From contig NZ_JAAXCY010000004.1 of assembly GCF_014230465.1 (NCBI RefSeq), forward strand, positions 496,001-560,000: a stretch of DNA of 64,000 bases, given 5' to 3'. The notes below the pieces were generated by a model. It had not been told where the DNA came from. It searched no databases and worked only from the letters and a program-made list of their open reading frames with translations. The translations under genes were made by a program, and so were the position numbers. Source of the DNA: Pseudomonas cremoris. Lineage in GTDB: Bacteria > Pseudomonadota > Gammaproteobacteria > Pseudomonadales > Pseudomonadaceae. The first letter of the stretch is position 1, and every line of letters begins with the position of its first letter. Positions 1 to 7,515 of the stretch are shown in pieces.

Positions 1-294
1 GGTTGGGGCACCGCTGAGCAACTGGCGCGCATGAAGGAGTTGTCCCTCAAGGTCAACGACGTGCTGAGCAAGCTGTTCGACGACGCCGGCCTGCTATTGG
101 TGGACTTCAAGCTGGAATTCGGTGTGTTCCACGACGGCTCCATCGTCCTGGGCGACGAGTTCAGCCCGGACGGCTGCCGCCTGTGGGACAAGGACACCAA
201 GAAGAAGATGGACAAAGACCGCTTCCGCCAGGGCCTCGGTGACGTTATCGAAGCCTACGAAGAAGTCGCCAACCGTCTTGGCGTACCGCTTTAA
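1..294 (+). CDS. purC: Phosphoribosylaminoimidazole-succinocarboxamide synthase (SAICAR synthetase), C-terminal part
   Basis: The reading frame is open from base 1, so the N-terminal part lies outside the window; 97 codons are visible. PurC joins aspartate to CAIR using ATP in cytosolic purine synthesis. The visible part carries the family's C-terminal signature: VDFKLEFG, then [13 protein letters not shown], which contributes to the nucleotide and substrate site, and a closing helix ending GVPL. It ends with TAA. A tRNA gene follows about 85 bases later on the same strand, and no terminator is evident between them. The identification rests on recognised conserved motifs and is firm. Confidence 0.95.
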   Translation, partial: GWGTAEQLARMKELSLKVNDVLSKLFDDAGLLLVDFKLEFGVFHDGSIVLGDEFSPDGCRLWDKDTKKKMDKDRFRQGLGDVIEAYEEVANRLGVPL

Positions 295-378
295 TCGACG
301 CAAGCATCTGATAGCACGGAAAAAAATCTCGTTTCGAGCTTTGCTTTCCTGAATCACGCTGTTATGATGCGCGCCGTT

Positions 379-468
379 GGAGAGATGCCAGAGTGGCCGA
401 ATGGGACGGATTCGAAATCCGTTGTACCTTCACCGGTACCTAGGGTTCGAATCCCTATCTCTCCGCCA
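379..468 (+). tRNA. tRNA-Ser (anticodon CGA)
   Basis: A 90-base class II tRNA with encoded CCA. The acceptor stem GGAGAGA (379-385) pairs with TCTCTCC (458-464), followed by G and CCA. The anticodon stem ACGGA/TCCGT encloses the loop TTCGAAA, giving anticodon CGA, which reads UCG. A long variable arm, as expected for tRNA-Ser, precedes the T-arm loop GGTTCGAATCC. A strong terminator follows. Confidence 0.96.
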
Positions 469-480
469 TTACATAGAAAA

Positions 481-514
481 AGCCCCGTAGCTGAACAAGC
501 TACGGGGCTTTTTT
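481..514. terminator. Rho-independent terminator after tRNA-Ser, probably bidirectional
   Basis: Perfect 12-bp arms AGCCCCGTAGCT / AGCTACGGGGCT with a 5-base loop, followed by six T on the plus strand. A run of A just upstream gives a T-run on the minus strand, so it may also end the relBE transcript, whose last stop is at 536. Confidence 0.9.
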
Positions 515-535
515 GTTTTGTGTGTCTATCTAGCG

Positions 536-823
536 CTAGCTCAATCGCTCAGCCGCCTTTCGATAAACCTGATCACGCTCTCGTTTATCAATGGCGACCA
601 CAACCACAGTGATTTCCTGATCTATCACCTGATAGACCAGCCTGTAACCGCTGCTACGTAGTTTGACTTTGTAGCAGTCAGGCAGGCCATGCAGGCGGTT
701 AGCTTCAACGCGCGGATTGTTCAGGACTTCAACCAACTTCTTCTTAAGTTGCTGGCGGACGGTGTCGCCGAGTTTTTGCCATTCCTTCAATGCTCGCGCA
801 TCGAAATCAAGGCTATAGGTCAT
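536..823 (-). CDS. relE: RelE/ParE-superfamily toxin (mRNA interferase)
   Basis: A 95-residue protein of the RelE family, whose members cleave mRNA in the ribosomal A site. The ATG at 823 is chosen over a TTG one codon upstream. The central YKVKLRSSGYRLVY segment matches the RelE core strand, with the two lysines and the arginine that bind RNA, and the C-terminal KRERDQVYRKA carries the Arg and Tyr expected in the active site. It overlaps the upstream antitoxin gene by 11 bases, typical of a coupled toxin-antitoxin operon. Known from family: RelB-type partners neutralise it. Inference: the catalytic residues are present, so the toxin is probably active. Confidence 0.9.
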   Translation of the reverse strand: MTYSLDFDARALKEWQKLGDTVRQQLKKKLVEVLNNPRVEANRLHGLPDCYKVKLRSSGYRLVYQVIDQEITVVVVAIDKRERDQVYRKAAERLS

Positions 824-1052
824 CAATAGAAACCTTTACGCGTTGGGGAGATGCCAAGCGTTCTCGAACAGTGGCCATCAAGGCTTCGTCATCTTCAGTC
901 ATCAGGACGGGCTTGAAAGGCAATTGGCCCCGTTCTGCCACGTATTGAAGGGCTTGGCGCATCAGTTCGGAGGGTGTGACGCCGAGTTTCTCAAGTTCAC
1001 GATAGGCGCGAGCTTTTAAATCGTCGTCGATACGGACGTTGATGGATGCCAT
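813..1052 (-). CDS. relB: RelB/DinJ-type antitoxin (ribbon-helix-helix)
   Basis: A 79-residue protein. The N-terminal 45 residues (starting MASINVRIDDDLKARA, then a GVTPSELMRQAL helix) form a ribbon-helix-helix DNA-binding domain of the RelB/DinJ type. The acidic C-terminal part would wrap the toxin. It is the first gene of the operon and overlaps relE by 11 bases. The start is the ATG just inside a perfect palindrome upstream, which fits autorepression by the antitoxin or the toxin-antitoxin complex. Confidence 0.9.
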   Translation of the reverse strand: MASINVRIDDDLKARAYRELEKLGVTPSELMRQALQYVAERGQLPFKPVLMTEDDEALMATVRERLASPQRVKVSIDDL

Positions 1053-1061
1053 GGTATAACT

Positions 1062-1091
1062 CCACTGTAATGACGCATGTCATTACAGTGG
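1062..1091. promoter_or_regulatory. Operator palindrome of the relBE operon
   Basis: Perfect 13-bp arms CCACTGTAATGAC (1062-1074) and GTCATTACAGTGG (1079-1091) around GCAT, ending 10 bases upstream of the antitoxin ATG. Position and symmetry fit the ribbon-helix-helix autoregulatory site. Direct protection by RelB is inferred, not seen. Confidence 0.8.
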
Positions 1092-1152
1092 ATCAATGAT
1101 GTCTTTTTGGCAAGGCCATCGGGACGTACGGTTTCACCTTCCCACATGAACC

Positions 1153-1281
1153 CTACTTTTTACCCTTCGGCTTCGACGGTGCCTTTTTATCGGTTTCCTT
1201 CACCGTTTCCCTCGGCCTTTTTTTCGCCTCACCCTCTGTCACGTATTCCCCTGTTACCGCATCACGATATCTGGTTGGCAT
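1153..1281 (-). CDS. Small lysine-rich hypothetical protein (42 aa)
   Basis: A 42-codon frame on the minus strand beginning MPTRYRDAVTGEYVTEG and ending in a Lys/Pro-rich tail (PSKPKGKK). The start has a GGAGCTT ribosome-binding site six bases upstream. The N-terminal half resembles short conserved pseudomonad proteins with an RDA-TGEYV core, but I cannot name a function. The strongly basic tail suggests nucleic-acid or ribosome association, which is inference only. It lies between the relBE operator and the MFS terminator, and it opposes a spurious plus-strand frame. Confidence 0.65.
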   Translation of the reverse strand: MPTRYRDAVTGEYVTEGEAKKRPRETVKETDKKAPSKPKGKK

Positions 1282-1417
1282 AGAAGCTCCTTGGCTGCCC
1301 GTCGCCATGCCGGCGACTCTTTCGAGGCTAGTTCAGGGGCTTGAGTGCGCACGCGACATTGTGCGACTTCTCATTACGACGCTTGGCTACAACCGTGATA
1401 ACTCATTTCTGGAAATG

Positions 1418-1454
1418 AAAAAGCCTGCTGAGCTCAACGCTCAGCAGGCTTTTT
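1418..1454. terminator. Strong intrinsic terminator downstream of the MFS gene
   Basis: 16-bp arms AAAAAGCCTGCTGAGC / GCTCAGCAGGCTTTTT with a 5-base loop. A and T tracts on both sides allow termination in both directions. It sits 16 bases beyond the stop of the minus-strand MFS gene. Confidence 0.92.
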
Positions 1455-1470
1455 AGTCGGGGCAGTCTAA

Positions 1471-2697
1471 CTAGGCAGTCTGAGCCACCAGGCTATTACT
1501 CACCTTGCGCCCCAACACCAGCACCGTAACAAAACCGGCACCCACCAACGCCGTGGCCAAGCTCAACAGCACTGCGCTGCCCATCTGGTCGACGATCCGC
1601 CCGCCGAAGAACGAGCCCAAGGCAATGATCACCTGGAACAAAGCAACGAACAGCGGCATGCCGCGTTCGACGTCCTTGGGGGCGACGACGAACATCCAGA
1701 TACTGGCGCATGCCGGGAAGGCGCCGAAGGCGAAGCCCCAGAGTGCGATCAGCATCGCGGCGCCGGTCATGCCGGTGGCGAAATAGGGGAACAGGGCGGT
1801 GCTGGTGCCGATCATCAGCGCGACCAGCAGCAAGGTGTGGCGCACGCTGCGGTTGGCGGCGAAACCGGCAAACACATTACCCATCACCCCGGCCACGCCG
1901 TAAAGCAGCAACAGTGAGCCAATGGTTGGCCCATCGAAGCCCGAACTCTGTTTGAAGAACGGCGCCACATAGGTGTAAGCGGCAAAGTGCGCCAGGCCAA
2001 TCAGCAAGACCGCGATCAACCCGACCCGAGCTTGTGGGTTGATAAACAGGGCGGGCAGGTCACTGATGAGAATGGCCTTTTCCGGGGTGAGTCGGGGCAG
2101 CAAAAATACCTGCGCCAGCAACACCGGCACACCGACCAGCGCAGTGACGAGGAAGGTCATGCGCCAGCCCATCAGGCCACTGAGCCATGTGCCTACGGGC
2201 ACGCCCAGTACGGTGGCCAGGGTTACGCCCATCATGATGATCGAGGTGGCCTTCGCTACGCCCACGCCCTTGGGGGCCAGGCGGCCGCTGAGGGCGATGG
2301 CCGTGGCCCAGAATCCGCCAATACTGATGCCCAACAGCACGCGGCCAAACAGCAGCAGGCTGAAGTCGCTGGCAAACGCTACGACCGAGTTGGCGATGAT
2401 CATGATCAGCGTCAGGCCGATCAGCAGGTAGCGGCGGTCCATGGCGCCGATACTCACCGACAGCAAGGGGGCGGCGAGGGCGGCCATGATGCCAGGCAGG
2501 GTGACCATCAGGCCGGCGTGACCGGCACTGATGCCCAGGTCGCTGGCGACGTCGTTGAGGACGCCCACCGGCAGGAACTCGCTGGTCACCAAGGCGAAGG
2601 CACCCACCGCGACCGAGAGAATCGCCAGCCACTGCTGTTTGACACTCTGTTGATTATGTTCGGGACGGCCGCTAGGGGCCTGTGTGGCACTTGGCAT
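1471..2697 (-). CDS. MFS transporter, DHA1 (drug/solute:H+ antiporter) family
   Basis: A 408-residue, 12-helix inner-membrane protein. The ATG at 2697 is chosen; a TTG five codons upstream is the only longer option. The cytoplasmic N-terminus is about 25 residues long. Visible features are the helix 1 ending TSEFLPVG, the loop 2-3 motif around MDRRYLL, and the motif C-like segment GVPVGTWLSG in helix 5, which is diagnostic of exporters. It resembles NepI/AraJ-like efflux proteins, whose substrates include nucleosides, sugars and drugs; the substrate here cannot be told. It is monocistronic, ended by a strong terminator, with an inverted repeat upstream. Confidence 0.85.
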   Translation of the reverse strand: MPSATQAPSGRPEHNQQSVKQQWLAILSVAVGAFALVTSEFLPVGVLNDVASDLGISAGHAGLMVTLPGIMAALAAPLLSVSIGAMDRRYLLIGLTLIMIIANSVVAFASDFSLLLFGRVLLGISIGGFWATAIALSGRLAPKGVGVAKATSIIMMGVTLATVLGVPVGTWLSGLMGWRMTFLVTALVGVPVLLAQVFLLPRLTPEKAILISDLPALFINPQARVGLIAVLLIGLAHFAAYTYVAPFFKQSSGFDGPTIGSLLLLYGVAGVMGNVFAGFAANRSVRHTLLLVALMIGTSTALFPYFATGMTGAAMLIALWGFAFGAFPACASIWMFVVAPKDVERGMPLFVALFQVIIALGSFFGGRIVDQMGSAVLLSLATALVGAGFVTVLVLGRKVSNSLVAQTA

Positions 2698-2799
2698 GGT
2701 GTTGGGTTCCAAGATGAATGTCGCCTGAAATCAGGCGGGGGGAGGGAGTCAGGGGGCGATTATATAAACCGGTCTTGAATATTGAGCAGGCGCTCGTTT

Positions 2800-2823
2800 C
2801 GATAGTAATCATCAGTGCTATCG
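2800..2823. promoter_or_regulatory. Inverted repeat upstream of the MFS gene, candidate operator
   Basis: CGATAG (2800-2805) and CTATCG (2818-2823) separated by 12 bases, about 100 bases upstream of the MFS start and beyond the 3' end of the AraC gene. It could be a site for a LysR- or TetR-type regulator; no partner is assigned. The remaining 2698-2905 interval shows only an AT-rich TATATAAA stretch that could be part of a promoter. Confidence 0.35.
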
Positions 2824-2905
2824 ATGCGATGGGCCGGGCTAGACACTTCGAGGCGCGTTTGGAGTTGGGAGTACAGCGCCAGCCTTTGCAAAACGATGGT
2901 TTAGC

Positions 2906-3931
2906 TCACTTGTACATATCGATCTGGGAGGCACGCCAGCGAGCGGGAGTCGTCCCTTCCCAGGCGCGAAAGGCCCGATAAAACGAGTTGGTGTCTTCAT
3001 ACCCGAGCAGGCATGCCACTTCCTCTATCTCGATCGACGGTTCGCTCAGCAAATGGCGTACTACTTCCTGGCGAGTCTCCAGCATGAGTTGGCGGAAGCT
3101 GGTGCCTTCCTCGGTAATGCGCCGTTGCAAGGTGCGCTCGCTCATGCCCATTTCCCGCGCCACCTCGGCCATCTCCGGTCGACCGCTGGCGAGGATGCGC
3201 TTGAGGGCGCTTTTCACCTGCAGGCTGATCGTGGACGGTGCCGATGCTTCGGCCAATGCGGCAGTCAGGGCAGGGTTCAACATCTCGAGCAGTTCTGGGT
3301 TATGGCTGGGAAAGGGTCGGCTCAGGTCGGCGGCGTCAAATACCAGTGCATTGCGCTCGGCGCCGAAACGTACGGCACAGCCAAAAAAATCGGCCAATCC
3401 ATCATGACCGCTTTCCGGTCGCGCCAATTCGATGCTTAGCGGGAGAATGTGCACCCCGGAGCCACGTCTGCCCAGTTCAACAAACGTGGCAAATGCTGCA
3501 TCGATCAAGAGCGTGGGAGGTGGCGCCTGGGTGCGCAACCAATCGACAGTGACTGTGCAGGTGTTGCCTGCTTCTGTTACCCCGACACGCTCCAGCGTGC
3601 ACAGTTGTTTGAAGCGTGCGAGGCGATGCAAGCCATCCCGAAAATCGCGGGCAATAAATGCTACGAAGCTTGCGGGCGGCAATGTAGCGCTATCCAATTG
3701 GGTCACCATCTGGATAGCGGCGGCCGGGTCCGGATTGAGCGTGGCGATCGCCTCCCACAAGCGGAAAAACTCCTCGGTACTGACCTGGCGGCGGTCCCGG
3801 CGCTCATGCAGGTTAAGCGTGACGGGCAGCCGCGCCTGACGCAACACGGCTGCTGGCTCCAGACCGATGCTTCTCAGGGCTTGCCAAAAAACATCCGGAA
3901 TATTGAAGCGTGATTGGCGTGCGTCAGACAT
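2906..3931 (-). CDS. AraC-family transcriptional regulator with AraC-type N-terminal sensor domain
   Basis: 341 residues. Residues about 20-210 match the arabinose-binding-like sensor domain found in OruR/ArgR-type pseudomonad regulators (opening FWQALRSIGLEPAAVLRQARLP). Residues about 235-335 form the double helix-turn-helix, visible as VAREMGMSERTLQRRITEEG and the closing IEEVACLLGYEDTNSFYRAF. It follows the SDR gene by 28 bases on the same strand, so the two are probably cotranscribed and the regulator may control that oxidoreductase. The inducer is unknown. Confidence 0.88.
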   Translation of the reverse strand: MSDARQSRFNIPDVFWQALRSIGLEPAAVLRQARLPVTLNLHERRDRRQVSTEEFFRLWEAIATLNPDPAAAIQMVTQLDSATLPPASFVAFIARDFRDGLHRLARFKQLCTLERVGVTEAGNTCTVTVDWLRTQAPPPTLLIDAAFATFVELGRRGSGVHILPLSIELARPESGHDGLADFFGCAVRFGAERNALVFDAADLSRPFPSHNPELLEMLNPALTAALAEASAPSTISLQVKSALKRILASGRPEMAEVAREMGMSERTLQRRITEEGTSFRQLMLETRQEVVRHLLSEPSIEIEEVACLLGYEDTNSFYRAFRAWEGTTPARWRASQIDMYK

Positions 3932-3959
3932 GGGCTACCTTTTGTTTCAAGCAATCAAA

Positions 3960-4781
3960 TCAGTCAGAGGCCGACACGCTAAGGTCATGCCATTTCTTGT
4001 CGGAGGCAGCCAGGTCTTCTGCGGCCTTGGCTGCGTATTGCACGGCATCGCTACCGATCAGCAGGCGCAGGGGCGCGTCTTTATTGAGCGCCAACTCCAG
4101 TACGATCTCGGCAACCCGAGCCGGGCCGGTCGGTAGAATGCCAGGGGAATTGAGCAGCTCAACCAGGGCACCAACGCTTTGCTGGTAGGGCTCGCTGATC
4201 GGCGGGATGGTCATGGAAGCCCCCGACCAATCAGTCCTCATGCCGCCCGGCTCCAACACCGTCACTTGAACCCCCAGCGGGTTTACTTCTTGCGCCAGCA
4301 CTGTCGAAAAACCGCCGACGGCCCATTTGGCGCTCTGATAGGCGGCGAGGCCCGCCATGCCAATACGTCCGCCCAAGGACGATACCTGAAAGATGTGCCC
4401 GCTGCCCTGTGCGCGCAGCACCGGCAATACGGCCTTGCTCACGTGTACCACGCCATAAAAGTTGGTATCGATCTGGGCCTTGAAATCCTCCAGCGTCACG
4501 TCTTCTACCGACGCCAAGTCACCATAGCCCGCATTGTTGACCACCACATCCAGGCCGCCGAAGTGTGCCACCGCCGCTGTGACCGCATTCTCGACCTGTT
4601 GGTTATCGGTCACGTCCAACTGCACGGGGTAGACCGCAGCGCCATACTCGGCAACCAAATCATCCAATTGGCGCGGATTGCGAGCAGTGGCAACCACACG
4701 ATCACCCGCGCGCAATACGGCCTCGGTGATGGCGCGGCCAAGGCCACGGGAACTGCCGGTGATAAACCAGATCTTGGACAT
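3960..4781 (-). CDS. Short-chain dehydrogenase/reductase (classical SDR)
   Basis: 273 residues, cytosolic NAD(P)H-dependent oxidoreductase. The nucleotide motif TGSSRGLG is at 8-15, NNAG at 82-85, the catalytic Ser at about 134-135, and YxxxK is Y148/K152, so it should be active. Arg34 after the second strand suggests an NADP preference. The substrate is unknown. It is the first gene of a likely two-gene operon with the AraC regulator 28 bases downstream. A long REP-type repeat separates it from the LysR gene further upstream. Confidence 0.88.
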   Translation of the reverse strand: MSKIWFITGSSRGLGRAITEAVLRAGDRVVATARNPRQLDDLVAEYGAAVYPVQLDVTDNQQVENAVTAAVAHFGGLDVVVNNAGYGDLASVEDVTLEDFKAQIDTNFYGVVHVSKAVLPVLRAQGSGHIFQVSSLGGRIGMAGLAAYQSAKWAVGGFSTVLAQEVNPLGVQVTVLEPGGMRTDWSGASMTIPPISEPYQQSVGALVELLNSPGILPTGPARVAEIVLELALNKDAPLRLLIGSDAVQYAAKAAEDLAASDKKWHDLSVSASD

Positions 4782-4916
4782 GTGAACACCTCTTCGTGTG
4801 GGACGGCTGAATTAGCCAGTGCACGAAGGATGGTCTATGCAGGGTGTTCCTACACTAGCAGGAAGGCGCCAAGTGACTTGCAAAGTGCGCCAATTGTATT
4901 GCGTCAGGCCCGATTA

Positions 4917-5065
4917 TGTAGTGAGCGGGCTTGTCCCGCGCTGGGTGGCGAAGCCGCCCCAACAAGACCGTCGCGGTGTATCAGGCTCGCTGTGGTAGTA
5001 GGTTTTAGGGCGGCTTCGCAACCCCGCGCGGGCGGCGCGACGATTCGACAAGCCCGCTCATTACA
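4917..5065. repeat. REP/REPIN element of the GTAGTGAGCGGG family, with an insertion in the right arm
   Basis: Left arm starts TGTAGTGAGCGGGCTTG; the right arm ends CAAGCCCGCTCATTACA. Inner arms GGCGAAGCCGCCC / GGGCGGCTTCGC add a second stem. Compared with the nearly perfect copy at 18257-18392, the right arm has 15 extra bases (5033-5047) and small substitutions, so this copy is decaying. It fills the 304-base gap between the SDR start and the LysR stop; the rest of that gap (4782-4916) shows nothing definite beyond a probable SDR promoter region. Confidence 0.85.
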
Positions 5066-5085
5066 GGAGCATTTTGGTCGCCACG

Positions 5086-6024
5086 TCAGCTCCCCAGCCG
5101 TCCCGTCAGGCTTTCGATAAACACCGTCTCCGCCCGGCTCATCTTTTGCTCACGATTCCACAGCAGATGAATGTCCACGTCCGCGATTCCCTCATCCGGC
5201 GGTAGCCGCCAGAGGAGCCCGTTCTTCACATCCTCCGCGACCACATGGATCGGCAGGCAGCCCAGGCCGAACCCGGCGATCACCAAGCGTCGCACTTCTT
5301 CCAGGCTGGACGACGACGCCACAATACGCCCGCTAAACCCTTGTTGATCGCGAAAGATCGTCAACGGCGAGAGCATCCCGCCGATCTGGTCGCTGGTGAA
5401 ACTCACGAAGTTTTCTGATTGCAAATCACCCTCTGCCAAACCGGTGCGGCCAAACAATGGATGGTGCCGGCCACAGAAAAACGCGTAGCGCTGGCGCAGG
5501 AACAGGTGCTGTTCCAGGCGCGGCTGTGGGCGCCGATTGAGGCTCAGACCCAGGGTCGCGGTTTTTTCCAGAAGGGCGGCGACGATGTCCGAGCTGCGCA
5601 TGACTTCGACTTCCAGGTCGACCCGAGGATGTGCGCGGTGAAAACCCGTGAGGAAGTCATCGAAGGTGTCCGAATTGATCCGGCTGATCATCAGCAAGCG
5701 CACTTTGCCGATCACTTCATCGCCGGGTTTTTGCAAGGCGTTGCTCATCTGGGAGACCTGGCCATACATCTCGCCGGCGATGGCGAAGATTTGCTCGCCG
5801 GCCTCGGTCAGCACAAAGCGCGGGCCACGGCGGGCGATGAGCTGGCAGTCGAGTTGTTCTTCCAGGCGCTTGAGGGCCTGGCTGATAGCCGGTTGGGTCA
5901 AGTGCAGGCGGGCGGCGGCGCGGCTGATGCTCAGTTCCTGGCCGATCGCGCGGAAGGTGCGCAGCAGGTTCCAGTCCAGGCGATCGTTGAGCAGAGGGTG
6001 GATATCGCGGCGGGCTTCGGACAT
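5086..6024 (-). CDS. LysR-family transcriptional regulator
   Basis: 312 residues from the ATG at 6024; the frame stays open a further 62 codons upstream, but that stretch covers the divergent promoter and does not look coding. The winged helix-turn-helix is at about residues 18-77 (LLRTFRAIGQELSISRAAAR, then LTQPAISQALKRLEEQL), followed by the periplasmic-binding-like effector domain. It is divergent from the MHS transporter operon with 158 bases between, the classic layout for a LysR activator of a catabolic operon. The inducer is probably that operon's substrate or a product of it (inference). Confidence 0.92.
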   Translation of the reverse strand: MSEARRDIHPLLNDRLDWNLLRTFRAIGQELSISRAAARLHLTQPAISQALKRLEEQLDCQLIARRGPRFVLTEAGEQIFAIAGEMYGQVSQMSNALQKPGDEVIGKVRLLMISRINSDTFDDFLTGFHRAHPRVDLEVEVMRSSDIVAALLEKTATLGLSLNRRPQPRLEQHLFLRQRYAFFCGRHHPLFGRTGLAEGDLQSENFVSFTSDQIGGMLSPLTIFRDQQGFSGRIVASSSSLEEVRRLVIAGFGLGCLPIHVVAEDVKNGLLWRLPPDEGIADVDIHLLWNREQKMSRAETVFIESLTGRLGS

Positions 6025-6049
6025 GGAGTGGCTCGATAATAAGCTGTCG

Positions 6050-6067
6050 TTATAATTCGAATAATAA
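6050..6067. promoter_or_regulatory. Near-palindrome in the LysR/MHS divergent promoter region
   Basis: TTATAATTCGAATAATAA is an 18-base palindrome with a single mismatched pair, in an AT-rich island of the 6025-6182 intergenic region. It fits the interrupted dyad with T and A about 11 bases apart that LysR regulators bind. It lies 25 bases from the regulator start and about 115 from the transporter start. Binding is inferred. Confidence 0.5.
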
Positions 6068-6182
6068 ATAGAAAATTGACTAATCATAGCCCCGCGACAA
6101 AAAATCACTCCCAACAAGCGCCAACAGAGCGCATGCGTTCGACTTTTCTCCTGCCAAAAAAATAACCAAAGGAGCCTGCCCC

Positions 6183-7502
6183 ATGAAGCCTTCCGCTTCG
6201 CCGCAGCCACGCCGTGCCGCGGCCGCCGCTTTTATCGGCACCATGATCGAGTGGTACGACTTTTACATCTATGCCACCGCCGCTGCGCTGGTATTCGGCC
6301 AGCTGTTTTTCCCCTCCGAAGACAAACTGTTTAGCACCATGGCCGCGTTCGGCACATTTGCCGTGGGCTTCTTTGCGCGGCCGTTGGGCGGCATTGTGTT
6401 CGGGCATATTGGCGACCGCATCGGGCGCAAGAAATCCCTGGTCATCACGCTGGTGATGATGGGCGTGGTCACGGTGTGCATCGGCCTGCTGCCCACCTAT
6501 GCGCAGATCGGTGTCGCGGCACCGGTGCTGTTGATCCTGCTGCGTGTGGTGCAAGGCATCGCGGTGGGTGGCGAGTGGGGCGGAGCCGTGTTGATGGCCG
6601 GCGAGCATGCGCCGAAAGGGCGCCGTAACTTCTTTGCCTCTTTTGCCCAACTGGGCAGCCCGGCGGGCTTGATCCTGTCGCTGCTGGCGTTCAGCGCGGT
6701 CACCCGTTTGCCGGAAGAAGACCTGCTGAGTTGGGGCTGGCGTGTTCCATTCCTGGCCAGTGCGTTGCTGTTGGTTGTCGGCCTGGCGATTCGCCTGGGC
6801 GTGAACGAGTCGCCTGAATTCCTAGAAGACAAAGCCCAGGCCGAAAAGGCGCGTGCGATCAAAAAAGACCAGGCACCAGTCATTGAGGTGCTGCGAACCG
6901 CATGGCGCCCACTGCTGTTGTGCATCGGCGCCAATACCCTGGGCATCGCCGGCGTGTATTTCACCAACACCTTCATGATTGCCTACAGCACTCAGCAACT
7001 GGGCCTACCGCGCTCGCTGATTTTGGAGTGCCTGTTCGTCGTCGCCATCATCCAATTCTGTGTCCAGCCGCTGGCCGCCTGGGTGGCCGAGAAGGTCGGC
7101 GCGACACGTTTCCTGTGCGCCATGACCGTGCTGGCCATGGCTTCGCCGTACCCAATGTTTGTATTGGTCAGCAGCGGCCAAGCGCCGTTGATCATCCTGG
7201 GGATCGCCCTGGCGGTGGTGTGCATGGCGTCGTTTTATGCGGTGATCGCAGGTTTTGTCAGCGGCTTGTTTGAAACCCGTGTGCGGTATACCGCGATCTC
7301 CCTGGCCTACCAGGTATGCGGCGCCTTGGCCGGTGGCCTCACGCCATTGATCGGCACGTGGCTAGCCCATGAATGCCAGGGCCAGTGGTGGCCGATGGCA
7401 GTGTTCTACAGCCTGATCGCGGCGGTCTCGCTGGTGTGTGTATTGGCGTTGTCGCGTCGTCACGCCACGGCTCATCGTCTTGAGATGGCACACAGTGTTT
7501 GA
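6183..7502 (+). CDS. MFS transporter, metabolite:H+ symporter (MHS) family
   Basis: 439 residues and 12 predicted helices. The family opening is clear: GTMIEWYDFYIYATAAALVF in helix 1, RPLGGIVFGHIGDRIGRKK in loop 2-3, and GGEWGGAVLMAGEHAP in helix 4. Members (ShiA, KgtP, ProP relatives) import small organic acids or zwitterions with protons. The start is the ATG after AAAGGAG. It is the first gene of a three-gene operon with the amidohydrolase and deacylase genes (gaps of 13 and 10 bases), so it probably imports the N-substituted compound those enzymes process. Confidence 0.9.
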   Translation: MKPSASPQPRRAAAAAFIGTMIEWYDFYIYATAAALVFGQLFFPSEDKLFSTMAAFGTFAVGFFARPLGGIVFGHIGDRIGRKKSLVITLVMMGVVTVCIGLLPTYAQIGVAAPVLLILLRVVQGIAVGGEWGGAVLMAGEHAPKGRRNFFASFAQLGSPAGLILSLLAFSAVTRLPEEDLLSWGWRVPFLASALLLVVGLAIRLGVNESPEFLEDKAQAEKARAIKKDQAPVIEVLRTAWRPLLLCIGANTLGIAGVYFTNTFMIAYSTQQLGLPRSLILECLFVVAIIQFCVQPLAAWVAEKVGATRFLCAMTVLAMASPYPMFVLVSSGQAPLIILGIALAVVCMASFYAVIAGFVSGLFETRVRYTAISLAYQVCGALAGGLTPLIGTWLAHECQGQWWPMAVFYSLIAAVSLVCVLALSRRHATAHRLEMAHSV

Positions 7503-7515
7503 GGGAGATTGCACA

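Noticed and set aside
1987..2778. A 263-codon plus-strand open frame over the MFS gene
   Set aside because: Gln/His/Gly-rich antisense shadow; the minus-strand MFS frame explains the region.
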